Origin: Akkermansia muciniphila
GTDB taxonomy: Bacteria; Verrucomicrobiota; Verrucomicrobiia; Verrucomicrobiales; Akkermansiaceae
DNA length: 64,000 bases
Assembly: GCF_030848305.1 (NCBI RefSeq)
Contig: NZ_CP114598.1
Span: 1 to 64,000 of the forward strand
Direction of reading: 5' to 3'
A program made the position numbers and the translations under genes. The notes beneath the pieces were generated by a model. The model saw nothing but the letters and a program-made list of their open reading frames with translations. It made no database searches and was not told the DNA's origin. Positions 46,601-55,237 of the stretch are shown in pieces (the stretch's first letter is position 1; each line of letters begins with the position of its first letter).

Positions 46601-49555
46601 CTTGTCATCGTATGCAAGAGTGCGCACATTTTCCCCATTCAGGGTATTGGCGGCAGCAATCCGTACAAGCTCGCCAAAGCCGTTGACGGTAGAGCTTCCC
46701 GTCACGACGCGGGGCTCTCCCCCCTCCCCGCCCGGCACAGCCTCCGTCGTACAGATCCCTTCCGCCGTGGCCTCAACGGTATAAAGGATATCCTGCTGCC
46801 CGGTGCCGTAACGCCGCACTACTGTTCCGGAAGGGCTTTTCCGGGTGATGAGCGTAGCGCCGGCGGGCGTGGTAACAGTTTCTACCAGGCCATCCCCGCT
46901 ATAAGAGCGGACGGTGGTGCGCCCCAGAATATCGGTTTCTCTTATCAGGCGCCCCAGCAAATCGTATTCCCGGCTTTCCACCGTCGTCATTGGGCCTGCA
47001 TCCCTGCGCAGGGAGGTAATTTTACCGAGGGCATCACGGGTATAGCTCGTGATGGTTTCCGGAGTGATCATGGTTTCCCCGTCCGTAACGGCTGAACGGA
47101 TAGTTTCCACCAGCTGGCGGGCCGTATTGTAGGAATAGGAAGTGGTCACTCCATTTTCATCCCTCTCCCACAGCGGGCCGCAGCAGGTCATCATGCGCTC
47201 GTAAACGCGCCCATTGGCGCGGGTGCGCTTTACCCAACGGTTCTCAACGTCATATTCATAAGAAGACGCGTCCGTCATGGACCAGGCGCCATCGGCCAGC
47301 CGGGCGTATTGCTCATAACGCATGTTATTGCCCTGGCCGGAGACGTAAGTAACCTTCCGCGAGCTCAGGCCGGGGACGCTCTCTCCCGCTATCCGCGTTT
47401 CCGCGGTCACTTTGTAAAGAGCTCCGTACTGGTCCGTCTCTTCATAAAAATAATGCGTCTGAATGCCGTCCATGCCCTGTTTCATCTTCAGGCGTCCGCG
47501 GGCATAAACATTGGGAGCCGTGCCGAGCCAGGATTCCTTCACTTCCAGACGCACGTTTTCTTCCCCCAATGCGGTGGTGCGTTTTTCCACGCGCCGCACA
47601 TGATTTTCCTCAACGTAGGTGTAATCCGCGCGCCAAAGTTCCGCCGCAGTGGCCGTCAACGTCACCCATTGGGTGAGGATATCCGGATCCGCCTGCGTCT
47701 GGTCCCGATACGTGGTGTAAGTGACCTTATCGCCGGCTTCCGCCCAGGGGACGCTGGACACGATTTCACGGCCGAAACGGTCGTATGCCCACGTTTTGAC
47801 ACTTCCGTCAGGAGCAGTTTCCTTCGCGATTTTTCCCATGCCGGTGTACTCGTAAGTCGTTTCCCGGGCGTAGTCCGTTCCGTAGCCTTCAATACGGCTG
47901 GTGCACAAATTGCCATTGCGGGTGACGGCATAAGTCTCACAGACGCGGGAAATGGGAGCGCCGTTTTCCCCCCGCTGGATGGTGGTGATGAGTTTCCACG
48001 TGCCGGACGAAACGATCTGCTTTTCTTTCAGAGTGAATATGGCGTCTTCTCCTTCCCCCTGCGCCATGTTCCATGCTCCGTCGGCTCCCTGCCAGTAGCG
48101 GGTGGTGTAGGGCGCGCGCCCAGCGGTCTGTTCGGTAACGGAGAGTCTGCCCGCAGCCGCGTCCCCGGTAATTGTGAAGGTTTTAAAGGGGTCGCCCGTG
48201 ACGGAATAAAGGCCGGTGGAACTGTTTTTTCCTCCCACCTGTTCGGGGAGATAGAGGGCGATGCGGTAACCGGACTCCGTGACATTTTCGATGTTGGCGA
48301 GCCCGTCCCACAGGTTCCATATTTGCCGGATGCTTCCATCCGAAGCCCGCACGATATCCAGCTTTCCGTCAAATTCTTCTCTTGTGTAAGCCGCGCCGTT
48401 TTTAGCGGTGTAGCCGGTGGCGTATTTCAAGGAAGAGGCCGAACCTGCGGTATAGTTAACGGTATTGCCCGCGTTTGAACGGATACTGAGGCAGAATTCT
48501 CCCGCCCTTGCCGAAGAAGCGGATCTCCTCCCGAACCACGCCGAGCCCCCGCGCTTGGCGGATCCTGCAATGGGGGCCACGCTGTCAACCCTGCTGCCGT
48601 CTCCATCCGCGTAACAGTAGTAGTTAATGGCAGTTCCGCCGCTCCTGATTTGGAAAGCGGTATTCGCCCCGATGCCCGATGATGGCGCGGAGATGATTTC
48701 ACGAGTCATCGGATGCCAGTAATGAAGCGCACGTGGGGACCAGAGTTCAGCCGAGAATGTGTATCCTACTATTTCCAGCAATCCCTGAGGCAGACCCGTC
48801 ATGCCCCGGAAAGAGCCGAAATTGGTACGCCAGATCATTTCCGTCTTGAGCGTCCGGGCGACCACGCGCCTGCCGGCGGCCGACGAACCGTAAAGGGTGG
48901 AGGAAGAGCGCGCGCCGCGCGCCGAAGAGCTGCTGCTGCCGCCCTCATTGTTTTCACAGGTGCAGGGATCCTCATCTTCACCGTTATCCCCTTCTCCGTT
49001 GTCTTCCTCCGGACAGGGAGAACTGGAACTGCTCTGGGAGCCATTGCCGCCAGCAGCCTCCTCCCCGCATTCACACGGCACGTCTTCCCCCTCATCTTCC
49101 GTACTTACGGGTTCCGGATAACCTTCATCCGGCTGATAGGAGGATGAAGAGGTTCCATCCGAAACCATGACTTCAATGGAATAATTAAGGATGGCGAGAT
49201 TAGTCCATTCAGGAGGAACAGCCACGTTCTCATAAGTCATGTGCACGCGGTGCGGTCCCGGTTCAATGGGGAAGCTCAAGCTTTTTTCCCTGTAAGACCC
49301 TCCATGGTATTTGCCCTCCCCAGGAATGAAAATTCCCTCGCCGTCAACAGTAAGAGAGCCGTTATCATCCACCCCCAGCATCAGACGGCACTCCGCCGTT
49401 TCCCCCGGGCCGAGCGGATCAACGACAATCCCCCAGTCCCAGCTGCCGCTGAACGCCCCGGCCTCTTTGTTAAACGGGACCGGCACACCTCCGGACACTG
49501 TGAGGGAATTATCAGGCAGAGAATTCGCATGACGCTGAACCTGTTGATCTTTCAT
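43673..49555 (-). CDS. Rhs/YD-repeat protein with metzincin-like C-terminal tip
   Basis: 1960-residue polymorphic toxin-type protein. Residues 1-133 form a beta-rich N-terminal domain without signal peptide. Residues 134-220 are a Ser/Glu/Gly-rich linker with CxC pairs (Cys161/163, Cys198/200). About 225-1760 is the YD-repeat shell (many Y-D/Y-N-x-x-G-R-L units). The Rhs core ends with YRYYNSQNGRWISRDPM and YGYVNNIPTLYSDELGLA (1763-1780). The variable tip (1781-1960) holds HEAGHLMGLPDD, giving HExxHxxGxxD zinc ligands His1898, His1902 and Asp1908 with Glu1899 as base, and a Met-turn candidate in GHMMGEYGG (1930-1938). The core DNA is GC-rich, and the tip is AT-rich. Secretion route is not visible; no VgrG/PAAR or Tc-like gene is nearby. 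Confidence 0.88.
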   Translation of the reverse strand: MKDQQVQRHANSLPDNSLTVSGGVPVPFNKEAGAFSGSWDWGIVVDPLGPGETAECRLMLGVDDNGSLTVDGEGIFIPGEGKYHGGSYREKSLSFPIEPGPHRVHMTYENVAVPPEWTNLAILNYSIEVMVSDGTSSSSYQPDEGYPEPVSTEDEGEDVPCECGEEAAGGNGSQSSSSSPCPEEDNGEGDNGEDEDPCTCENNEGGSSSSSARGARSSSTLYGSSAAGRRVVARTLKTEMIWRTNFGSFRGMTGLPQGLLEIVGYTFSAELWSPRALHYWHPMTREIISAPSSGIGANTAFQIRSGGTAINYYCYADGDGSRVDSVAPIAGSAKRGGSAWFGRRSASSARAGEFCLSIRSNAGNTVNYTAGSASSLKYATGYTAKNGAAYTREEFDGKLDIVRASDGSIRQIWNLWDGLANIENVTESGYRIALYLPEQVGGKNSSTGLYSVTGDPFKTFTITGDAAAGRLSVTEQTAGRAPYTTRYWQGADGAWNMAQGEGEDAIFTLKEKQIVSSGTWKLITTIQRGENGAPISRVCETYAVTRNGNLCTSRIEGYGTDYARETTYEYTGMGKIAKETAPDGSVKTWAYDRFGREIVSSVPWAEAGDKVTYTTYRDQTQADPDILTQWVTLTATAAELWRADYTYVEENHVRRVEKRTTALGEENVRLEVKESWLGTAPNVYARGRLKMKQGMDGIQTHYFYEETDQYGALYKVTAETRIAGESVPGLSSRKVTYVSGQGNNMRYEQYARLADGAWSMTDASSYEYDVENRWVKRTRANGRVYERMMTCCGPLWERDENGVTTSYSYNTARQLVETIRSAVTDGETMITPETITSYTRDALGKITSLRRDAGPMTTVESREYDLLGRLIRETDILGRTTVRSYSGDGLVETVTTPAGATLITRKSPSGTVVRRYGTGQQDILYTVEATAEGICTTEAVPGGEGGEPRVVTGSSTVNGFGELVRIAAANTLNGENVRTLAYDDKGRLIREQLADMAPTLYAYDAFGNRTRAIVALEDEPTILNSRITDYAYVAESREDGIYRLVSITSYTSSGTPVLQKQAVLLSALSSVLAGKTVMTDPRGQDTVEWTEYGGGSVRLQKKTVPGVGSVALTRVVDGFTTAVTGFDGATARRQRTYTETGITYADTDVRGNVFTAVCDIAGRIISGTDAVGNTTTYAYAQPFDLPTCVTNALGKTACSVYDIRGRKEAEWGTAIQPAVYAYDAAGHIVSLATFRDPGDVITTDPRLRTDGDITTWTYDVATGLVVRKTYANATHVDTAYDALNRVSATTDARGTVASRSYAPLTGELTSITFNDDGFTPSISSRYNHLGQLTQIEDASGTRTFTYNQYNEQETETTAGLAASVLTLRRDGVGRPAGYCLDYAGAAALQTAWGHDASGRLSTVSLNAVAKPFTYGYNAESGLLDTLDYPNTLKWRRTLEEKRDLPVNIDYLRPGSANYPAKTGYSYDVLGRPVTKKDYFNTSAPDLTHAYAYNDRNELVSDAMSRGGIYSYAYDNIGNRTTSREGTDSLPTTYVANRLNQYTDITEGTEPPFVPTYDADGNQTKIQTSTGEWEAAYNALNQAVSFTQGGRRIECVYDYLNRRVEKSVYEGEALMSRKRFIYHGYLQIAELDAADASESADPVLRKTYLWDPLEPVATRILAMSVFDETGTYVEDLYYTHDALKNTTALFGIKAGRRALYEYGPYGNVLKMEGNAAELNPFRFSSEYADDELGLVYYNYRYYNSQNGRWISRDPMTEKESYLLYGYVNNIPTLYSDELGLAHTITTNKDDCSINVSLNIVIYPKGGDSINNIEMQTTALQIKQSIESNWNGYEKGCCVVNVTADVSVQSRKSRWLYRFLNSDENNIEITSDSSHRSYVNGVGGRYGVWGSQAVPWVYAHEAGHLMGLPDDYQDDTNSDGTVTSVPNAGHKGHMMGEYGGSVNQHEIDAILKNIECPCDENQ

Positions 49556-49971
49556 AAAATCCAGATAATTGACGATTGAGGAACGAACATCAAAGAAGAC
49601 AACGCTTCTCTATATTCACTGTTCTTATGTATCTCGGAAAACGGAACAGGTCAATGATTCATTTTTGAATAATTGTTACTAATTACAATAAATTATTACC
49701 AATCAATATTCTTTTAAAATATATATTTATTTCCAACAACCGGAGGGAATAACCATGTTTTTCCGCGCTGCCTGACATCCCCCGCATCCACTGCCGGCCA
49801 AATGGCCATGGGGACGGGCTGAACAACTTCCCCGGCCTCCGTTAAGACAAACTCCGGCAGCTCTATCTGCATCATCCCTTCAACGAAAGGGTCTCCCGTC
49901 TGGTCGTCCAGATAAGGCCGGTGTGGGCACTTTCTTTACGCCGTCCCAATTCTCAACCCGGAAATAAACCA
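49556..49971. other. Intergenic region upstream of the Rhs gene
   Basis: 416 bp between the divergent Rhs and gadC genes. The part at 49590-49735 is very AT-rich and probably holds the Rhs promoter. The GC-rich part at 49735-49935 is a gene remnant on the minus strand (separate entry). I see no clear promoter for gadC. Confidence 0.5.
49714..49935 (-). pseudogene. Gene remnant upstream of the Rhs gene
   Basis: A 73-codon frame on the minus strand between TAA 49936-49938 and TAA 49714-49716, with the only ATGs at 49875 and 49872. The peptide looks like real protein (PYLDDQTGDPFVEG, then QIELPEFVLTEAGEVVQPV and PMAIWPAVDAGDVRQRGKTW) and is GC-rich like core genes. Its last codons turn abruptly AT-rich (GNKYIF). 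This suggests the end of a gene cut by the arrival of the AT-rich block. Family unknown; a small intact gene of 53 codons from 49875 is the alternative. Confidence 0.35.
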
Positions 49972-51540
49972 ATGAATAATACGACTCAATCAGGGGCCGC
50001 TCCAACAGGCCCCGCAGCAACAAGTAACGCTCCGGCGGTAAAATCCGTCCTCCGCATGGGAGTATTTACGCTCGCCATGATCAACGTTTCCGCCATTGTC
50101 AGCCTGCGCGGCATGCCTGCGGAAAGCACTTACGGACTAAGTTCCGTTTTTTATTACATTTTCGCTGCGGTTTTCTTTCTGGTGCCGGTTTCCCTGGTGG
50201 CCGCGGAACTTACTACCGGATGGCCTCAAAAAGGCGGCGTTTACCGCTGGGTAGGCGAGGCTTTCGGAAAGAAATGGGGGTTCCTGGCCATCTGGCTGCA
50301 ATGGATTGAAAGCACCATCTGGTTCCCTACCGTTCTGACATTCGCCGCCGTTTCCCTGGCTTTCATGGGGCCCGGGCAAAGATGGGATGAAGCTCTTGCC
50401 GCCAATAAATGGTACGTTCTCATCGTGGTGCTGTGCGTGTACTGGGCGGCAACTCTGCTTAACCTGCGCGGCATGAAGACTTCCGCAGGCGTCACCAAAT
50501 GGGGAACCATCATCGGAACCATTGTTCCCGGGGCCATCCTGATCCTCCTGGGCCTGGGCTATTGGGCCGGAGGCAATCCGATCCTGCTGGATATGAGCTG
50601 GGACAAGCTGGTGCCGGACATGAGCAATTTCAACAACCTCGTTCTAGCTGCCAGCATCTTCCTGTTTTACGCGGGGATGGAAATGTCCGCCGTTCATGTG
50701 AAGGATGTGGATAATCCCGGACGCAATTATCCGCTGGCCATTCTGATTTCCGCCATCATTACGGTGCTTATTTTCGTTCTGGGCACGCTGGCCATCGGCT
50801 TCATCATTCCCAATTCCCAGATTAATCTGGTGCAGAGCCTGCTGATTACTTATGACAGCTACTTCAGCTTCTTCGGCCTCGGCTGGATGAACTGGATTCT
50901 GGCGCTTGCGCTGGCCGTAGGCGTTCTGGCCCAGGTGACCGCATGGGTGGGAGGCCCTTCAAAAGGCCTGTACCAGGTGGGCCTGGCCGGCAACCTTCCG
51001 CCCGTCATGCAGAAGCGGAACAAGAATAACGTTCAGATGGGCATCCTGCTTATTCAGGGGGGAATCGTCACCCTGCTCTCCATCATGTTTGTGATCATGC
51101 CTTCCGTGCAATCCGCCTACCAGATTATTTCCCAGCTGACCATCATTCTGTACCTCATCATGTACATGCTGATGTTCGCGTCCGGCATTTACCTGCGCTA
51201 CCGGGAACCGAATACGCCCCGCACCTTCCGCATTCCCGGGGGCAGAACCTTCGGCATGTGGGTTGTCGGGGGCCTCGGCCTTCTGGCCAGCCTGGCGGCT
51301 TTCCTGGTGAGCTTCATCCCGCCGAATCAAATTACCGTAGGCAGCAGTACCATGTACATTCTCCTTCTGGTGGCGGGCACCTTCATTTTCGCGGGTATTC
51401 CCTTCATCATCCATGCCATGGCCAAACCCTCCTGGAAACGACCGGTGGATCCCGAAGACACCTTTGAACCCTTCGGATGGGAAAAAAACAATGATTCCCA
51501 TTCCACCGCAACCCCTAGCCACACCATATCCCATGAGTAA
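49972..51540 (+). CDS. gadC: Glutamate/GABA (glutamine) antiporter
   Basis: APC-superfamily antiporter of 522 residues with about 12 membrane helices. The first helix region [25 protein letters not shown] and [14 protein letters not shown] (shown only as short pieces of the family signature) match GadC-type exchangers. GadC imports glutamate or glutamine and exports GABA or glutamate, consuming protons. ATG 49972 (MNNTTQSG) is chosen. The stop overlaps the start of glsA (ATGAGTAA), so the two are translationally coupled. No glutamate decarboxylase gene is in the window. Confidence 0.88.
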   Translation: MNNTTQSGAAPTGPAATSNAPAVKSVLRMGVFTLAMINVSAIVSLRGMPAESTYGLSSVFYYIFAAVFFLVPVSLVAAELTTGWPQKGGVYRWVGEAFGKKWGFLAIWLQWIESTIWFPTVLTFAAVSLAFMGPGQRWDEALAANKWYVLIVVLCVYWAATLLNLRGMKTSAGVTKWGTIIGTIVPGAILILLGLGYWAGGNPILLDMSWDKLVPDMSNFNNLVLAASIFLFYAGMEMSAVHVKDVDNPGRNYPLAILISAIITVLIFVLGTLAIGFIIPNSQINLVQSLLITYDSYFSFFGLGWMNWILALALAVGVLAQVTAWVGGPSKGLYQVGLAGNLPPVMQKRNKNNVQMGILLIQGGIVTLLSIMFVIMPSVQSAYQIISQLTIILYLIMYMLMFASGIYLRYREPNTPRTFRIPGGRTFGMWVVGGLGLLASLAAFLVSFIPPNQITVGSSTMYILLLVAGTFIFAGIPFIIHAMAKPSWKRPVDPEDTFEPFGWEKNNDSHSTATPSHTISHE

Positions 51541-52474
51541 CATTCCTTCCAATGAGCAAATCCGGACGGCCCTGGATAACGCGTACGCCTACGCCAAAAC
51601 CGTCCAGGGAGGCAAAAACGCCTCGTACATTCCCGCCCTGGCCCAGGTGCCTTCCGACCTGCTGGCGATTGCCGTGGTCACCGTCAACGGAGACCTGCTG
51701 ACCGCAGGTTCCGCGGACACACCCTTTGCCATTGAATCCATCTCCAAGGCATTCAACCTGGCTTATGTCATGGATTTGATCGGCATGAAGCAGCTGCGCG
51801 CGAAGATCGGAGCGGACCCCACCGGGGAACCCTTCAACTCCGTGATGGCGGTTGAGCTGCACGGCGGCAAGCCCCTCAACCCCCTGGTCAACGCAGGGGC
51901 TATGGCGACGGTCAGCCTGGTCAACGGTTCGGATTCCGATGAAATATGGGGAAACATGATCCATAATTTCAATAACTTCGCCAACACGGCCCTGACCGTG
52001 AACCAGGAGATTTACAAGTCGGAAAGCGCTACCAACCAGCACAACCGCGGCATCGCCTGGCTGCTGGACAGCTACGGCTATTTTTACAATACGCCGCCCA
52101 TGATTGTGGATTTGTACACCCGCATGTGTTCCCTGAACATCACCGCGTCCCAGCTGGCCCTGATGGGCGCCTGCTACGCCAACGGCGGGATCAATCCCGT
52201 CAGCAAGAAGCGTGTGGTAAAGGAGGAAAATGTTCCCCCCATTCTGGCGGAAATGTGCATGTCCGGCCTCTATGATTCCACAGGGGACTGGATGTACAAG
52301 GCAGGCCTTCCGGCCAAGTCCGGCGTGGGAGGAGGCCTGGTGGCCGTAGCTCCCGGCAAGCTGGCTATGGCGGCCTTTTCGCCTCCCCTGGATCCCGCAG
52401 GGAATACCGTCAAGGGGCAGGCAGCGCTTCAATCCATGATCAGGGAATTGAATCTCAACCTTTTCCGGAGCTGA
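51533..52474 (+). CDS. glsA: Glutaminase
   Basis: Beta-lactamase-fold glutaminase: hydrolyses L-glutamine to glutamate and ammonia. 313 residues. The catalytic Ser-x2-Lys lies in ESISKAFN (about residues 64-71). Other family blocks are [32 protein letters not shown] and [16 protein letters not shown]. It starts inside the gadC stop region. Ammonia release by the enzyme takes up cytoplasmic protons, while GadC exchanges glutamate for glutamine; in E. coli the pair YbaS and GadC gives glutamine-dependent acid resistance. Confidence 0.95.
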   Translation: MSNIPSNEQIRTALDNAYAYAKTVQGGKNASYIPALAQVPSDLLAIAVVTVNGDLLTAGSADTPFAIESISKAFNLAYVMDLIGMKQLRAKIGADPTGEPFNSVMAVELHGGKPLNPLVNAGAMATVSLVNGSDSDEIWGNMIHNFNNFANTALTVNQEIYKSESATNQHNRGIAWLLDSYGYFYNTPPMIVDLYTRMCSLNITASQLALMGACYANGGINPVSKKRVVKEENVPPILAEMCMSGLYDSTGDWMYKAGLPAKSGVGGGLVAVAPGKLAMAAFSPPLDPAGNTVKGQAALQSMIRELNLNLFRS

Positions 52475-52488
52475 TCCGGGATGAGAAG

Positions 52489-52533
52489 GTAAACCCGCGG
52501 AGCCAAAATCCGAAAGGATTCCCGCGGGTTTAC
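52489..52533 (+). terminator. Inverted repeat, possible terminator of gadC-glsA
   Basis: 12-bp perfect stem GTAAACCCGCGG (52489-52500) with CCGCGGGTTTAC (52522-52533) but no T-run afterwards. It lies between the convergent glsA and GNAT genes. Confidence 0.5.
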
Positions 52534-52572
52534 TGTACCCTGGCCAGGAAAAACGCTCCGAGGCAGCCCGCA

Positions 52573-52983
52573 TCAGCTCCTGTTTGAAAAATTGCACAGC
52601 TGCATGGCTACGCCGTCTGCCATAACCCGGAAGCCGTGCTTCTCATAAAAAGAGGCGTTTCTGCTCTCCTCCGGCATGATTTCAAGATACAGGTAGTCCC
52701 TGTATTTCTCCTTGACCATTTCCACCATTTTTCCGGCAATCCCCCTGCCCTGATAGGCGGGATGCACCAGAACATAATGCATGTAGGCAACCATCTCGCT
52801 GTCGTCCAGCACCCGCACCAGCCCTGCCAGGCGGTCGCCATCCCAGGCCGTCACAACAGTGGACGAATTCATGAGCGCTTTATACAGACGCCCCGGATAT
52901 TGTCCGGAAATCCAGCCAACGGACAGAAACAATTCTTGAACATCTTTCCTGGAAAATTTCTTTTCTTCCGTAAAAACAATCAT
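52573..52983 (-). CDS. GNAT-family N-acetyltransferase
   Basis: 136-residue acetyltransferase using acetyl-CoA. The CoA-binding motif A is VLVHPAYQGRGIAGKMV (Q-x-x-G-x-G/A, about residues 76-92). Residues near the C-terminus (ASFYEKHGFRVMADG) are the usual motif B. ATG 52983 (MIVFTEEKKFSRKD) is used; the open frame runs 54 codons further upstream, but that part is not GNAT-like. Substrate unknown. Confidence 0.85.
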   Translation of the reverse strand: MIVFTEEKKFSRKDVQELFLSVGWISGQYPGRLYKALMNSSTVVTAWDGDRLAGLVRVLDDSEMVAYMHYVLVHPAYQGRGIAGKMVEMVKEKYRDYLYLEIMPEESRNASFYEKHGFRVMADGVAMQLCNFSNRS

Positions 52984-53430
52984 TTTCTTCTTTAATTGAT
53001 TATTGATGATCCGCCTGTACTGTCGCGGCCACCTCACCGCCTGAGTGGAAAACGCCTTTCCCCCGGCCGGATGAACACCTTGTTTCAAGGTTTTATCTGC
53101 TCCTGCCGGCGCAGTCAACACCGTCTGTCCGAGGACTTTGCCCATTCCAAAACATGGCGGAGCTTATGATAAGAACGCGCGCGCCGGGAACAAGACCCTC
53201 CCTTTTCCCAGTCAGCAACTCGTTCGCTCCTGCCTCCATCCTCTTCCGGAGGGAAGAAGAGCCGCACTCAGAACACACATCTTCTATCAGGGAAACGGCA
53301 TTTTTCCTGGAATCGATTCCCCCAAAGCGGAAAAACTCCGGCCCAGGATTCATAACATCGCGAAAAACCTTTCTCCGTCATCTGTTTAAGGGCTTGTCAC
53401 CACGTTACTTTTCCCTAGAATCCCTCCGGT
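52984..53430. other. Intergenic region between GNAT and AGCS genes
   Basis: 447 bp between divergent genes. It holds the AGCS promoter (53394-53421). An 86-codon frame on the minus strand (53093-53353) is open but has no family resemblance, and the opposite strand is open as well, so I leave it uncalled. Confidence 0.4.
53394..53421 (+). promoter_or_regulatory. Sigma-70 promoter of the AGCS symporter
   Basis: TTGTCA, 16 bp, TAGAAT. The -10 box ends 9 nt before ATG 53431, so the mRNA should be almost leaderless. Confidence 0.65.
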
Positions 53431-54840
53431 ATGCCTGATGCCCTCCAAAATGCCTTTTTCCAGGCCGGTGACGCTCTCACGTCCTGGCTATCCGCTTTCA
53501 GCAGCTTCCTGTGGGGCTGGCCCCTGCTCATCATGTTGCTGGGCACGCACCTGTACCTCACCGCCATCCTGCGGTTTCCGCAGCGTTATCTGCTTAAGGC
53601 CCTGAAATTGTATTTTGTGAAAGATCATACGGACAAGGGGGATATCTCTCCATTCAGTTCCTTGATGGTGGCCCTGGCCGCCAACATCGGAGCCGGTAAT
53701 ATCATCGGCGTGGGCGTGGCGATTGCCGCCGGAGGTCCCGGAGCCGTCTTTTGGTGCTGGCTGACGGGAGTTCTGGGAATGGCAACCCGTTATTCGGAAG
53801 GATTGCTCGCCATCAAATACCGGGTGGAGAACAAGGACGGCAATATGAGCGGAGGTCCCATGTTCGTGCTGGAACGCGGACTGAACAGCAAATGGCTGGG
53901 TACGGCCTTCGCCGTCTTCACGGCCATTGCCGCCTTCGGCATCGGAAACCTGACGCAGGGGAACGCAGCTGCGGAACAGCTCCACCATGCCTTTTCCATT
54001 CCTTCCTGGGGCACAGCCATTGTACTGACGGCGTTGACGGCGCTGGTGATGCTGGGAGGCATCCGGGGCATTGCCAGGGTATGCGCTTTCTTCGTGCCGT
54101 TCATGGCCGTCATCTACATCCTGGGATGCCTGTATATTCTGACCGTACAGGCGGAGTACATTCTTCCTGCCGTCCGGTATATTCTGGATTGCGCCTTTAC
54201 GGGAGAAGCCGCCGTCGGGGGCGCGGCAGGGGCGGCCGTCATGGCTGCCATGAGAACCGGTGTGGCCCGGGGCCTCTTTTCCAATGAGGCCGGCCTGGGG
54301 TCCGCAGCCATCGCCTCCGCCGCCGCACAAAACCGCAACCCCGTCAGGCAGGCGCTCATCTCTTCCAGCGGCCCCTTCTGGGATACCGTCATCATCTGCG
54401 CCCTGACAGGAATTGTCCTGACCACCAGCATCATCGCGCATCCGGATATTTCCTGCACGGACGGCCCCAGGCTTACTACGCTGGCATTCAGCAAAATTCC
54501 TTACCTAGGCTCCCCTCTGCTCACGCTCAGCCTGGTTACTTTTGTAGTTTCCACCATTCTGGGCTGGTCCTACTTTGGAGAAAAAGCGCTGGAATACCTG
54601 GGCGGCATCCGGCTGATCACGCCTTACCGCGTCATCTGGGTGGCGGCGGTTTTCATCGGCTGCGTCTCTAAAATAGAACTGGTATGGATTTTTGCCGACT
54701 GCGCCAACGGCCTGATGGCCCTGCCCAACCTCATTTCCCTGCTGGCACTTTCCGGCGTGCTTGTCCAGCAAACGCGGCACTATCTCTGGCAGCACAGGCT
54801 GGACGACTACGACGAATCCCACATACCGGAAGGAAAATAA
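53431..54840 (+). CDS. Sodium:alanine/glycine symporter, AGCS family
   Basis: 469-residue inner-membrane symporter importing alanine or glycine with Na+. About 10-11 membrane helices. The family motif region GAGNIIGVGVAIAAGGPGA (about residues 87-105) and VARGLFSNEAGLGSAAIA (about 281-298) are intact. It has its own promoter and no operon partners; tRNA-Glu follows after 87 bp. Exact amino acid specificity cannot be read from sequence. Confidence 0.93.
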   Translation: MPDALQNAFFQAGDALTSWLSAFSSFLWGWPLLIMLLGTHLYLTAILRFPQRYLLKALKLYFVKDHTDKGDISPFSSLMVALAANIGAGNIIGVGVAIAAGGPGAVFWCWLTGVLGMATRYSEGLLAIKYRVENKDGNMSGGPMFVLERGLNSKWLGTAFAVFTAIAAFGIGNLTQGNAAAEQLHHAFSIPSWGTAIVLTALTALVMLGGIRGIARVCAFFVPFMAVIYILGCLYILTVQAEYILPAVRYILDCAFTGEAAVGGAAGAAVMAAMRTGVARGLFSNEAGLGSAAIASAAAQNRNPVRQALISSSGPFWDTVIICALTGIVLTTSIIAHPDISCTDGPRLTTLAFSKIPYLGSPLLTLSLVTFVVSTILGWSYFGEKALEYLGGIRLITPYRVIWVAAVFIGCVSKIELVWIFADCANGLMALPNLISLLALSGVLVQQTRHYLWQHRLDDYDESHIPEGK

Positions 54841-54927
54841 CGATTTTTTTAACTCGGATTCAAATAATTCTTGCCTTTCGGCCTCCGGTAGTATTTACTT
54901 CGCCGCGCAGTCCCTGCAAACCTAAAA

Positions 54928-55003
54928 GTCGCGTTCGTCTAGCGGTCCAGGACTCCCGCCTTTCACGCGGGCAACACGGGTTCGAGTCCCGTACGCGATG
55001 CCA
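54928..55003 (+). tRNA. tRNA-Glu (TTC)
   Basis: 76-nt cloverleaf with encoded CCA. Acceptor GTCGCGT pairs with ACGCGAT (one G-T pair), the anticodon stem is CCCGC/GCGGG with loop CTTTCAC (anticodon TTC), and the T loop is TTCGAGT. Confidence 0.96.
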
Positions 55004-55190
55004 GCTTTACCGCCGCGGCAGTTACGATGATTCCGCTTTTCCATTTTTCAGGAAAGCATATCGGAAAAACGTAATGGCTGCGGTTTTCTTTTGGCCCGGT
55101 TTCCCGGATTCAGGAAAGCGCGGCAAAGGCGCCGGAAGCGGCCCTCCTTCTTTTAAATGCCGGAATTGTCTTACATTTCCCGGATTTGGC

Positions 55191-55219
55191 TTTCAGAAAG
55201 CCCTGCCATCTTTTAGAAT
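55191..55219 (+). promoter_or_regulatory. Possible promoter of prfA
   Basis: TTTCAG, 17 bp, TAGAAT (55214-55219). The -10 box ends 18 nt before ATG 55238. The -35 is weak. Confidence 0.4.
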
Positions 55220-55237
55220 TCTTTACACGCAAACGCC

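Larger units (their letters stand above)
54841..55237 (+). other. Intergenic region holding tRNA-Glu
   Basis: 397 bp. Besides tRNA-Glu (54928-55003), its weak promoter (TTGCCT at 54871-54876 with TTTACT at 54894-54899, 17 bp apart) and the prfA promoter (55191-55219), I see nothing coding. Confidence 0.5.

Noticed and set aside
44936-48478. Plus-strand open frames of 487 and 389 codons opposite the Rhs gene
   Set aside because: Arise from the repetitive YD-repeat coding sequence read backwards; no domain or start context.
53093-53353. 86-codon minus-strand frame between GNAT and AGCS genes
   Set aside because: No family resemblance, and the opposite strand is equally open; insufficient to call a gene.
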